64,000 nucleotides of DNA from GWE2-42-39 sp942493345 (GTDB taxonomy: Bacteria; Bacteroidota; Bacteroidia; Bacteroidales; Prolixibacteraceae), in NCBI GenBank assembly GCA_942493345.1, contig OW818695.1, positions 1,240,001-1,304,000 of the forward strand. Direction: 5' to 3'. The notes beneath the pieces were generated by a model, which saw nothing but the letters and a program-made list of their open reading frames with translations, was not told the origin of the DNA and made no database searches. Positions 9,728-19,241 of the stretch are shown piece by piece. Position 1 is the stretch's first letter, and every line of letters starts with the position of its first letter. The translations under genes were made by a program, and so were the position numbers.

Positions 9728-10247
9728 TCAATATTTGGTTGTCTGATTTTCAATAAATTTTTGTGTTCCGTCAACAACATCAATTTAATCCAGATGGATG
9801 CTGTCGTGTCAGCTCCTTTCATTACAGTGGATTGTATATAAATGTTTTTTTCTATTGCCCCGGGTTCAATGATGAATGTGTCGCCTGTGTAATAATCACT
9901 ATTGAGTTTAATCGTGATTTTATCGAAAAGCGAATGCTTATCTGAAATGAAGGATTGATTTCCGTCAGTCCTTTTTACATCGAATAGACCGATTGCCGAC
10001 ATTACATACTATGCTCCCAACTGGCCGCAGTCTTCATACTGGCCGTATTCATAATCGCGAATGCCATCTGTGCCGTAAAACTCATTACAGATGGCTCGTA
10101 CCCATTTTCTAAGTTAACAACCGCCGCACCGTAAATTGGCTCTTCCGATTTGTCATTACTCTGTACTCTGACCAAAATGGTAACGAAAAGCAAAGCTAAA
10201 AAGGTTACAACCTTTAATAGAAAAGTTAAATTTCCGGGAATAGGCAT
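9728..10247 (-). pseudogene. Remnant of a GH92 alpha-mannosidase gene
   Basis: Between 10113 and 9728 the minus strand encodes the last ~125 residues of a GH92 enzyme. The frame reads KWVRAICNEFYGTDGIRDY, then GQYEDCGQLGA, an amber codon at 10011-10009, and YVMSAIGLFDVKR. The intact relative at 16 kb has GQDEDQGQLGAWYVMSSIGLFDVKG, so Trp became TAG and two catalytic-region residues changed (DEDQ to YEDC). A further frameshift near 9790 is needed to read the normal ending DVVDGTQKF to the stop at 9728. Upstream, 10247-10120 encodes a signal peptide and linker (MPIPGNLTFLLKVVTFLALL) that could be the original N-terminus joined across a large deletion. The remnant lies directly upstream of SusC. 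Confidence 0.75.
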
Positions 10248-11198
10248 TTTCGTTAAGATTTAAGTTTAATTAAATAATGTATTCCAACTTGGATTTTTTT
10301 GGAATGCAGTAGATAAATTTTGTGTTTGAGATCGTTTTTTTTCATAGGCATTAAAAATTAGTTATACATAGATTGTTTTTTTATCTTATTTCTTTACCAA
10401 GATTATTCCGGATCTTGGTGTATACGTTGTCTCTGGATTTTTTTTAAGGTTAGCAAGCAAGAAGAATCATCGATTGTGACAGCGTCAGAAATGATGATGC
10501 AACGTACGATCCTGTAAGTACGATCAAGGCGAAGCTTTAATTTGTTATAGTCAACCATGTATGTAGGTTGTTATGTGACGTATGTATGAACATTTTGTTT
10601 TTGCAAATATATAAATATTTTTATTGTGGATACGATTGTGCGATTTTTTTTATTTTTTGCAATGCTGTTTCGCAGATTTCCAATTTATCGAGAATCTAGA
10701 TTACTTCTTTTGAAAAATTAAATAATGTTTTTGTGCTTTTTATGTTACTTTCTATCAGTTATTTAATTGTTTTTATTTTACTTGATTGGGGCGGTCTGTA
10801 TTTGAGAAGAAGACCCCGATAATTTTTGGTGGATGCTTTCTGGTTATGAAGCAACACAGACACCTTTTCGTCAGTTTTATGGATGAGAGACGCAGAAGTA
10901 ATCTCTTCGAGAAATAAAAATTAAAAACATGAAAATAGAATTTGTTCATTGGATAAATATTCATAAGTTTGCACATACAAATGTTTATCTGAACAAATGA
11001 GGGGCCGAATATTTAATGGGTAAAATAATCATTAAATGAAAAGTAGTATCAGAGTTTAAAAAAATGAGAGTTGAATGTTCGGATTGTTTGTGCCGGAAAA
11101 TACTTTATTCGCAAATGATTTTGAATGAGGAATGGTTACTAACTTTTATCACTATTAAACCAAAGGTGTTGTTTTTTTTGAATTTAAATTAAATCGAT
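10248..11198. other. Divergent intergenic region between SusCD and GH92 operons
   Basis: About 950 AT-rich bases with no convincing gene. It holds a consensus-like plus-strand promoter at 10941-10971 and a possible minus-strand -7 box TATATTTG at 10611-10604 without a good -33 partner. Short direct repeats also occur: GTACGATC at 10504 and 10518, and GTATGTA at 10559 and 10580, the latter 21 bases apart. Regulatory meaning of the repeats is speculative. Small open frames here have no recognisable features. Confidence 0.5.
10941..10971 (+). promoter_or_regulatory. Promoter of the GH92-sulfatase operon
   Basis: TTTG at 10941-10944 is followed after exactly 19 bases by TAAGTTTG at 10964-10971, a full match to the Bacteroides primary-sigma consensus TTTG-N19-TAnnTTTG. 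It implies a leader of about 220 bases before the GH92 gene at 11199. Confidence 0.6.
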
Positions 11199-14100
11199 AT
11201 GCAGAGATTGATTGGATGTATTGCCGCAATTTTAATTTTTTTAAATAATGGTGTTTTTGCCTCTATTGTTTGGAAAATAGGAACAAATGATAATTCTTCG
11301 TCTGATTTAGCCTTGGGGCCATCTGACTATAAAAAGTTTCTGAGCAAAGATTTTGGGTTTGAAGACCGTTATTATTTAATAGGAAGGTCAACTGAAAAAA
11401 ACGACTTCCCGTATGTATTGCCAGGCCCGGACGACACCTGGGGCGGTACCTGGGGAACTTCGGGATGGCGCACCCACGAGGTAAATATTTTATTCGGGAT
11501 AAATAATTTGCCTTCCGATGAGAATTGGAAACTGGTTATTGATCTGGTCGATTCGAATCCTAAAAAGTCGCTCCTGAAAGTGAATGTAAACTCGCAACAA
11601 AGCAAGTTTCTGTTGAAGGGAGGAACAGATGCGTCACTTACCGGAACAACATCCGGATCGGTGGAACGCATTCTCGAAATACCCATTAATAAAGGGATCA
11701 TAAAACAAGGAGGAAATTGTGTTACAATTACAATTCTGGAAGGATCGTGGGTAGTTTTCGACCATTTACGGCTGGAAGGCCCCAGTGGCGTTGAATTGAA
11801 GAACGATGATCAGGTCTTTATCCGCTCGGTAGAGGCTGCTAAATATGAATTACAAAAAGGCAGGAAAAGAGTTCAGCCTTTATTGGTCGATGTTGAACAT
11901 TTGTCGGGCAATCCATCGTTGGAAGTTGAATTGGATGGAAAGTCAATATATCAAACGGTTCTGGATACTGCGCGTTACCAGTTGGAAGCGCCTATGCCTT
12001 CCGTTTCGAAGACCAAAGAAAGCAGTTACCGTATTCTTGTTAATGGGAAAGAAGCTGAAAAAGGAACAATTATTCGGGCACCGCAAAAATTGCAAACATT
12101 GGCCGACTATGTTGATACACGCATCGGGACAGCACATTCACGCTGGATGATTGCACCCGGACCGTGGATGCCTTTTAGTATGGTGAAAATGAGCCCCGAC
12201 AACCAAAATATGGGTTGGCAGGCTGGTTATCAACCCACTTTTGAAACAATCGGATGTTTTAGCCATATTCACGAGTGGACAATGGGCGGATTGGGAATGA
12301 TGCCAACCAACGGCGAACTGCAAACCAAAGTTGGAGACCAATTCGATCCTGACTCAGGATATCGGTCACGGATAGATAAGACTACTGAAGAAGCGCCTCT
12401 TGGTTATTATAAAATATACATGCCCGATACAAAAATATGGGCAGAAGTAACAGCAACAACCCGTTGCGGATTTCAGCGTTACACATTCCCGAAAGAAAAA
12501 GATGGCCGGGTGATGATTGATTTGCATGTTCAGGCAGAGTATGATTATAATCTACTGGACATAGAGATAAATAAAGTAAGCGATTACCGCATTGAAGGGA
12601 AAAGCCACCAGATTTCGCCCCGCCCAACGGTGTGGAGCAACGATGCTGACCAGGAATACATCGTTCATTTTGTAATAGAATTCGATCAACCTATAAAAAA
12701 GATGGGCGGTTGGATTAACAACGAATTGGTTGATTTGAATCAAATCAAAGGTAAAAATTTGAGGGATGCCGGAGTTTATGTGGAATTCGACACCCAAAAA
12801 TCGAATATTGTACAAACCCGTTCAGGTATCTCTTTGGTAAGCATCGAAAATGCAAGCGAGAATCTTGCCAAAGAAATTTCGGAACCTTTTGGCTGGAACT
12901 ACAATGCAGTGGTGGAGAACCAGAAAAAAGTGTGGAACAACTACTTGTCGAGAATAGAAATCTCAACCAGCAACCGACTTGAGAAGGTCCGGTTTTATAG
13001 TAATTTTTTCCGTTCGCTTTGTCGTAATACATGGAGCGATGTAAACGGGGAGTGGATTGCTCCCGACGAAACCAAACACAAATTTTCAAATCCGAATCAT
13101 CTTGCTTTAGGCTGCGATGCTTTTTGGAACACCTTCTGGAATCTGAACCAGTTCTGGAATTTGGTCACTCCTGAATGGTCGTCGAAATGGGTGAATTCAC
13201 AACTGGCCATGTACGATGTATCGGGATGGTTGGCAAAAGGGCCTGCCGGTATGGAATATATCCCGGTAATGGTCGCCGAACATGAAATTCCGCTGATGGT
13301 GTCAGCCTACCAAATGGGTATTCGCGATTTCGATACAGAAAAGGCATTTCAGGCCATGAAGAAAATGCAAACAACCCCAGCCACACAGGTTGCTGGTGGG
13401 TTTGCAGGCAACCGAGACCTGGTTCCGTATATGAAATACAAATATGTGCCATCCGATTTGGGACGTTTCTCAAATACCCTTGAATACTCGTATGACGACT
13501 GGACCGTTTCCCAATTTGCAAAATCGTTGGGGAAAGAAGCAGATTACAAGATCTTTGCAGATCGTGGTGAATGGTGGAAAAATGCATTCAATCCAGAAAA
13601 TGGTTTTGCCCAGATGCGCGAAAGCAATGGTAAATTTGTTACACCATTCGACCCATTTCAAACCGGAAGAAACCATCATTATGTAGAAGGAAACTCATGG
13701 CAGCTGAGTTATTTTGTTCCTCAGAATGTGACCGAACTAGCAAAAGTTATCGGGAAAGACAAATTTGTTGAACGCCTCAATTGGGGCTTTAAAGTCAGCG
13801 AACCGTGGAGATACAATGCGCCCAACGATCAGTACTGGGATTATCCGGTAGTCCAGGGAAATCAACAATCCATGCATTTTGCTTTTCTTTTCAACTGGGT
13901 CGATCATCCCTGGCTGACACAACGCTGGAGCCGTTCAATTATTGAGAAATATTACGGTTGTGGGTTGGCAAATGCATATCTGGGAGATGAAGACCAGGGA
14001 CAAATGAGCGCGTGGTTCGTCATGGCTTCCATCGGACTTTTCCAGACTGATGGAGGTTGTCGTACGGAACCAGTTTATGAAATAGCGAGTCCTTTGTACG

Positions 14101-14228
14101 AGAAAATTGTCATCGATTTAGGTCAGAGATACAATCGGGGCAAGCAATTTACCATTGAAGCTATTAATGCATCACGCAAAAACAATATGGAAAGGAACCA
14201 AGGGTGTGAAGAAAATTTGGTTTTTTAA
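11199..14228 (+). CDS. GH92 alpha-mannosidase with N-terminal PL4-like beta-sandwich domain, C-terminus altered
   Basis: A 1009-residue exported enzyme with a signal peptide (residues 1-21). Residues 22-190 resemble the carbohydrate-binding-like beta-sandwich of rhamnogalacturonan lyases (WKIGTNDNSSSD, then GGTWGTSGWRTHEVNILF). From about residue 302 (YVDTRIGTAHSRWMIAPGPW) it is GH92, a calcium-dependent inverting exo-alpha-mannosidase family. Conserved blocks include HEWTMGGLGMMPTNG, NTFWNLNQ, EGNSWQLSYFVPQ (the EGN segment is thought to carry the catalytic acid) and GDEDQGQMSAWFVM (acidic residues of the base). The protein stops being GH92-like after FTIEAINASRKNN. The final ~15 residues and the following bases are T- and G-rich and lack the usual ~50-residue ending, so the gene was cut at a junction with the next GH92. 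Confidence 0.85.
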   Translation: MQRLIGCIAAILIFLNNGVFASIVWKIGTNDNSSSDLALGPSDYKKFLSKDFGFEDRYYLIGRSTEKNDFPYVLPGPDDTWGGTWGTSGWRTHEVNILFGINNLPSDENWKLVIDLVDSNPKKSLLKVNVNSQQSKFLLKGGTDASLTGTTSGSVERILEIPINKGIIKQGGNCVTITILEGSWVVFDHLRLEGPSGVELKNDDQVFIRSVEAAKYELQKGRKRVQPLLVDVEHLSGNPSLEVELDGKSIYQTVLDTARYQLEAPMPSVSKTKESSYRILVNGKEAEKGTIIRAPQKLQTLADYVDTRIGTAHSRWMIAPGPWMPFSMVKMSPDNQNMGWQAGYQPTFETIGCFSHIHEWTMGGLGMMPTNGELQTKVGDQFDPDSGYRSRIDKTTEEAPLGYYKIYMPDTKIWAEVTATTRCGFQRYTFPKEKDGRVMIDLHVQAEYDYNLLDIEINKVSDYRIEGKSHQISPRPTVWSNDADQEYIVHFVIEFDQPIKKMGGWINNELVDLNQIKGKNLRDAGVYVEFDTQKSNIVQTRSGISLVSIENASENLAKEISEPFGWNYNAVVENQKKVWNNYLSRIEISTSNRLEKVRFYSNFFRSLCRNTWSDVNGEWIAPDETKHKFSNPNHLALGCDAFWNTFWNLNQFWNLVTPEWSSKWVNSQLAMYDVSGWLAKGPAGMEYIPVMVAEHEIPLMVSAYQMGIRDFDTEKAFQAMKKMQTTPATQVAGGFAGNRDLVPYMKYKYVPSDLGRFSNTLEYSYDDWTVSQFAKSLGKEADYKIFADRGEWWKNAFNPENGFAQMRESNGKFVTPFDPFQTGRNHHYVEGNSWQLSYFVPQNVTELAKVIGKDKFVERLNWGFKVSEPWRYNAPNDQYWDYPVVQGNQQSMHFAFLFNWVDHPWLTQRWSRSIIEKYYGCGLANAYLGDEDQGQMSAWFVMASIGLFQTDGGCRTEPVYEIASPLYEKIVIDLGQRYNRGKQFTIEAINASRKNNMERNQGCEENLVF

Positions 14229-14277
14229 TTGTTTTTTGGTGGGGTTTGAATTGTGAATTTATTATTTTTTTTTTTAG

Positions 14278-16422
14278 GGAGGATGGCAGGCTGTTGGTTA
14301 CGATTTTCGGCACACTTCAATCGAAGGATTTGCTAATTTTCATGAGTTTCAGGTGGGCGGCGTTGTAATTGCTCCTACAACCGGGGCATTGCAAACCATT
14401 CCGGGTGCACTCGATAAAACAGAGGAAGGTTATCGTTCGTCATTCGACAAAAAAGATGAATGTGCCAAACCCGGTTATTATTCGGTTATCCTGAAAGATT
14501 ATAAGGTCAAGGCTGAGCTCACGGCCACGAAACGGGTCGGATTTCATCGGTACACCTTCCCGAAAACCAGTCAGGCCAATATTCTTTTCGACATTGGAAA
14601 TAAACAGGGCGAAAGCGGCGAAGTAAAAGATGCCTGGGTTTCTTATTCCGGCGACGGTTGTATCGAAGGGTATGTGATAACCTATCCGGTGTATGTAAAT
14701 AAATATCAGAAAGGCGCCGATGTCAGAATGTATTTTTCAGGAAAAATGAGCAAGAAACCGGCGTCGTTTGGAAGTTTTGTCAAAGACAAAATAACTCCGG
14801 ATAAAAAAGAAGAAAAAGGTGTTGGCGCGGGCAAGTATTTTACGTTCAATACAGAAGAAAATGAAAAAATTGAAATCAAAATTGGCCTGTCGTACACTTC
14901 GGTTGCCAATGCCCGACTAAACCTGGAAACAGAAGCAAAGAATATGAATTTTGATCAGGTCCGAAAAATTGCGAACAAAACATGGGAGGAATATTTGGGT
15001 CGGATTACAGTTGAAGGAACCAATAAAAGCGATAAAGTAAAGCTTTATACCGGACTGTTTCACGCCTTGCTTGGCCGAGGTTTGGCCAGCGATGTGAATG
15101 GCGCTTATCCGAAAAATAACGGCGAGAATGGACAAATTGAACTCAACAAAAAAGGTCAGCCCATTCACAACCACTATAACACCGATGCCATTTGGGGCGC
15201 CTTCTGGAACCTCACCCAATTGTGGGCGGTGGCTTATCCTGAGTATTATTCCGACTGGGTACAAAGCCAGTTGCTGGTTTACAAAGATGCGGGCTGGCTG
15301 GGCGATGGAATAGCATGTAGTAAATATGTATCGGGCGTTGGAACCAATTTTACCGGTTTGGCAATTGCCTCAGCGTATAACTGTGGAATTCGCGATTTCA
15401 ACGTTGAATTAGCCTACGAAGCCGCCCTGAAAAACGAAATTGGATGGCAGGGACGAATTGAAGGCGCCGGGAAAATGGATACCAGGCAATTTGTTGAACG
15501 GGGCTATTGCCCGTTCGAGGACCGTTTTAACATGAAAACCACCGATGAAGGTTCAGGATTTGGCGCTTCGCATACCCTCGAATACTCGTTTAGTAGTTAT
15601 GCCGTGGCACAATTTGCCAAACAACTGGGAAAAACTGCTGATTACGAAAAGCTGAACAAATTGTCGGAAGGATGGAAACTTTTATTTGATGAGGAAACAA
15701 AATTGATACGCCCCAAAGATACAGAAGGGAAATTCATGTCGAAATTCGATCCTCTGGCACCGTGGCGCGGATTTCAGGAAGGAAACGCTATTCAATACAC
15801 CTTTTATGTGCCTCACGATGCTGAAGAACTTGTCGAAACATTGGGAAAGCAAACATTCAATAACCGCCTTGACAGCATTTTTATTGAATCGCAAAAAAAC
15901 ATCTTTGGCGGAGGAAAACAGGTGGATGCATTTGCCGGGTTAAAAACATTATATAATCACGGAAACCAACCGAATTTGCATGTGTCGTGGATGTTCAATT
16001 TCTCCGGAAAACCCTGGTTGTCGCAAAAATGGGTGCGGTCCATTTGCAACGAGTTTTACGGAACCGAAGGGATTCACGGCTATGGCTATGGTCAGGACGA
16101 AGATCAGGGACAGTTGGGCGCCTGGTATGTGATGTCGTCGATTGGTTTGTTCGATGTAAAAGGGCTGACGGAAATCAACCCGAAATTTCAGGTTGGAAGC
16201 CCGCTGTTCGATAAAGTCACGATTAAACTGGACGGCGATTACTACAAGGGCAAAACATTTACAATCAAAACAGAAAATAATTCTCCCTCAAATAGTTATA
16301 TCCAATCGATCGGGCTAAAAGGAAAAGAACTGAAATCTGTTTTTGTTCCGTTTCAGGAGGTTGTTAATGGCGGTGAACTGGTCATAAAATTGGGTGGCGA
16401 ACCAAATTCTAATTTAAAATGA
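14278..16422 (+). pseudogene. GH92 alpha-mannosidase lacking its N-terminus
   Basis: From 14278 the frame reads GGWQAVGYDFRHTSIEGFAN and continues without interruption to a normal GH92 ending at 16422, about 714 codons. A TAG codon at 14275-14277 closes the frame immediately upstream, so the signal peptide and about the first 70 residues (the part before GWQAVGY in relatives) are absent. The first possible start is a GTG at 14353, which would give an unexported fragment. Catalytic-region motifs are intact: AIWGAFWNLTQLW, EGNAIQYTFYVPHD, GQDEDQGQLGAWYVMSSIG. It overlaps the sulfatase start by four bases (ATGA), so it was an operon member. The break coincides with the damaged end of the preceding GH92; deletion between two related genes or a faulty assembly join both fit. 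Confidence 0.8.
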
Positions 16423-18011
16423 TCAGCATTCGATATCTGAAATATTGTACGGGTTTGATGGTTCCTATTTTATTGGCATCAGGAACAACTATTGCGCAGC
16501 AAAATACGGCAAAGCAACCAAATATTGTTTGCATTTTTACTGACGACCACGCATTTCAGACAATCAGTGCATACGGGCATCCGATATCGAAACTTGCTCC
16601 GACACCCAATATCGACCGGCTGGCATCGCGCGGAATGTTGTTTACCCACGCGTTTGTCGAAAATTCGATTTGTACTCCCAGCCGTGCAACATTGTTGACC
16701 GGCCTTTACAGCCATCAGCACGGGCAAACTTTGTTGGGCAACCGGATGGATAACGGGAAAACATGGTTTGTTGAGTTGCTGCAAAAAGCCGGGTACAAAA
16801 CTTCGGTTTTTGGTAAGTGGCATTTAAATGTCGACCCCAAAGGTTTCGATTATTACGATTTGCTTTTTGATCAGGGTGAATATTACAACCCGGGCTTCAG
16901 AACTCCCGAAACGAATGGGAAATACATTTCCGAGAAAGGATATGCCACTACTCTGATTACCGATCATGCCATTAAATGGCTCGAGAACAATACAAACAGC
17001 GATCAGCCTTTTTGTATTTTGGTCAACCACAAAGCGCCACACCGGAACTGGATGCCTGACTTGCCCAATCTTAACCTGTTTAACGATGTTACATTCCCCG
17101 AACCGGAAACGCTTTTCGACGATTACAGCACCCGGGGCCGCCAGATGCAAACCCAGGAGCTCACTGTTGCGAAGCATTTAGGATATGCATTCGACCTGAA
17201 AGTGGAAGAGTTAAAAGACGAACCAACCCTTCAGTATATAAAAGAGAGCTGGCCGATGGCCATGAATACCCTGACAAAAGAGCAACGCGCCGCCTGGGAC
17301 AAAGCCTATGCCGAACAAAACAAGGAGTTTTTAGCAACCCGACCTGAAGGAGATGATTTAATTCGCTGGAAATATCAACGTTATATTAAAGATTATTGCC
17401 GCACCATCCGTTCGGTTGATGATGAGGTTGGCCGTTTGATAGCTTGGCTGGAAAAGAAAGGCGAGTTGGATAATACAATTATTATTTATACTTCAGATCA
17501 GGGATTTTTGCTCGGTGAACACGGCCTGTACGACAAACGCTTCATGTACGAAGAGTCGTTCCGCACGCCGTTGATTATTTCGTATCCTCCGCTCATCAAA
17601 GCCGGAACGGTTTGCAACGAACTGGTGCAGAACATCGATTATGCGCCTACTTTTCTGAATGTGGCAGGGGTAACTATTCCTGACGAAATAGAGGGAAAAT
17701 CGTTGGTTCCGCTCTTCAAAAACGGGAAAACGAAAGACTGGCGACACGAATTGTATTACCATTTTTACGACTATCCCGCTGTTGGAATGGTTCGGAGACA
17801 TTATGGAATACGAACTGAAAGATACAAGTTGATTCATTGGTATGGAAAAGGTAATGGAACGGATCCGAATATTGATTCCTGGGAATTATTCGATTTGAAA
17901 AAAGACCCGACGGAAGTGAAAAACATATACGATTCAGAAAAATACCAAAAAATACAACAAAAATTGAATGAAGAGATCTTATCTGTTAAATTCGCAACGA
18001 TATTGGCGTAA
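16419..18011 (+). CDS. Type I sulfatase (S1 family), exported
   Basis: A 530-residue formylglycine sulfatase with a signal peptide ending near GTTIAQQ. The metal-binding opening is PNIVCIFTDDHAFQT. The active-site motif CTPSRATLLTG near residue 86 carries the Cys that an FGE or anaerobic sulfatase-maturating enzyme oxidises to formylglycine; no maturase gene is in this window. Further active-site motifs are FGKWHLN, VNHKAPHRNW and YTSDQGFLLGEHGLYDKRFMYEES. The overall pattern resembles exo-acting sugar sulfatases such as GlcNAc-6-sulfatases. It overlaps the upstream GH92 by four bases, so desulfation and mannose removal are probably coupled in the periplasm, for example on sulfated N-glycan or mannan. 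The exact substrate is not readable. Confidence 0.9.
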   Translation: MISIRYLKYCTGLMVPILLASGTTIAQQNTAKQPNIVCIFTDDHAFQTISAYGHPISKLAPTPNIDRLASRGMLFTHAFVENSICTPSRATLLTGLYSHQHGQTLLGNRMDNGKTWFVELLQKAGYKTSVFGKWHLNVDPKGFDYYDLLFDQGEYYNPGFRTPETNGKYISEKGYATTLITDHAIKWLENNTNSDQPFCILVNHKAPHRNWMPDLPNLNLFNDVTFPEPETLFDDYSTRGRQMQTQELTVAKHLGYAFDLKVEELKDEPTLQYIKESWPMAMNTLTKEQRAAWDKAYAEQNKEFLATRPEGDDLIRWKYQRYIKDYCRTIRSVDDEVGRLIAWLEKKGELDNTIIIYTSDQGFLLGEHGLYDKRFMYEESFRTPLIISYPPLIKAGTVCNELVQNIDYAPTFLNVAGVTIPDEIEGKSLVPLFKNGKTKDWRHELYYHFYDYPAVGMVRRHYGIRTERYKLIHWYGKGNGTDPNIDSWELFDLKKDPTEVKNIYDSEKYQKIQQKLNEEILSVKFATILA

Positions 18012-18092
18012 CGGAAGGTGAATAACAACTTGTTTTGTTGAAATTAATATGAGAACAATATTTCATTTTATGATGTGTGATGTTTTGAGATT

Positions 18093-18893
18093 TTGAGGAA
18101 GGCGCTGAGTTTGTTGGGAGATTTTAGATTAATGGATTTTCGGCCAGATATTGCCGATGGCGTTATCGCTGTCGAAAATAAAGGTTGCTGGATGGCAAAA
18201 GGGAAAAATGTCTGGGTGCAATTAAACTGGGGAAAGCCGCAGCTAATCAGCAAAGTAGTATTATATTTCGTTGAGCTTGGGGGTCACATCGGGCAGTAGT
18301 TTTAGCGATGGCAGTATTGAGATGTCAGTTTACTGATGATGGATGCGAAAGCAATCGATTTGTGGAGAAAAACTACCCGGTAGTTCTTGCCAGCGATGGA
18401 AACGGAGAGAACCTGGGATTGTCAGAAATTGAAGTATTTCCTTCGCCCAATCAATACAACGACCCGGTTTCATGGGTCGATCCGTATATTGAAACCGACA
18501 GGGGCCGCTTTTTCTATTTCATTACCGGCTCACGGCCTTTTGGAGTTGTCAGTGCAGCTCCAATGACATTATGGGACACACGGAGGAGGGTATGCCACAA
18601 GTCAGATTTTGTTCCGATTCGTGGACACTTCGGGGATTAACTGATTCAGTTGAGTCGACCCTCAAGGAGAACAGGAGTGGATGCGTTTAGCTGATGACGA
18701 GATCGTGCGCCCGGATCCACCGTTTTTTCGAACACCCGGGGGAACTCCGACGGTCATTCTTCAGCTGGAAAAAGATACAGTTGAAGAAATACTAAAGAGC
18801 ATTGGGGAAACTGGAACAGCAGTATCCAATGCCGAAGTAAAAATCAGTGATACCGAGTTTGAGTGCGTTCTCGACGGGCGTTTGTGGTCGTGA
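18093..18893 (+). pseudogene. Decayed GH92 gene with N-terminal discoidin-like domain
   Basis: Pieces of a third plus-strand GH92 lie in at least three reading frames. 18093-18299 encodes a discoidin-like segment (GCWMAKGKNVWVQLNWGKPQ, LISKVVLYFVELG). After shifts near 18295 and 18333, the next frame gives ENLGLSEIEVFPSPNQYNDP and VSWVDPYIETDRGRFFYF, the start of the GH92 domain, through TGSRPFGVVSAAPMT. Sequence from about 18590 to 18680 is unrelated. 18681-18893 has GH92 fragments in another frame (DDEIVRPD, ETGTAVSNAEVKISDTEFE). Everything after that is missing. It sits where an intact operon member would be, between the sulfatase and the isomerase gene. Confidence 0.75.
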
Positions 18894-19241
18894 TGTTTTT
18901 TTTGTGTGGAGCCGGTTTCGTGGGGAGGAGCCGGTTCGCCGTCCACCGTGGAGTCGTTCGGGGTTGTGTTTTTGTTGGAGATCATGAGATCGCGGTTTCT
19001 TGTGCGATCTCGGCGGTGTGTGGGATTTTGGGTGCGAGATAGCGCGTGTTGGAGATGGTTAGGGGGGGGGTCATTTGTGCTCGGGGGGGGGTTGAGGGGG
19101 CGGGCTGTTGTTAGATAAACAGTAAAGGATGGACGCCAAACCAGCTGTCAGTTCCACAGGGGGGGGGTCTGGCTGCGGTCCGGCCGCCGCGGCACTATAA
19201 CGGCCCACCAAATCATTATATCCAAAACAACCCAGGATTTA
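18894..19241. other. Anomalous G-rich block with long G runs
   Basis: This stretch is strongly G-rich on the plus strand, unlike the AT-rich flanks. Runs of eight to ten G occur near 19062, 19083 and 19160, and a CG-rich patch (CGGCCGCCGCGGC) near 19180. Short imperfect repeats such as GAGCCGGTT appear. No coding frame is convincing. It looks like low-quality or chimeric assembly sequence between the GH92 remnant and the isomerase gene, although a real low-complexity insertion is possible. Normal composition resumes around 19200. Confidence 0.6.

Noticed and set aside
7451..10011. Genetic code change with TAG read as Trp
   Set aside because: Two Trp-to-TAG positions occur, but other genes end with TAG normally (for example the GltA-like gene) and no suppressor tRNA is visible; mutation or sequence error is simpler.
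3509..10426. Shared TGTATACG at 3509 and 10419 as a GntR operator
   Set aside because: An 8-mer is expected about twice by chance in 64 kb and does not match the GTnTAnAC pattern of HutC-type operators.
10773..10976. 67-codon minus-strand open frame in the SusC-GH92 intergenic region
   Set aside because: No domain, and it overlaps the consensus promoter at 10941-10971.
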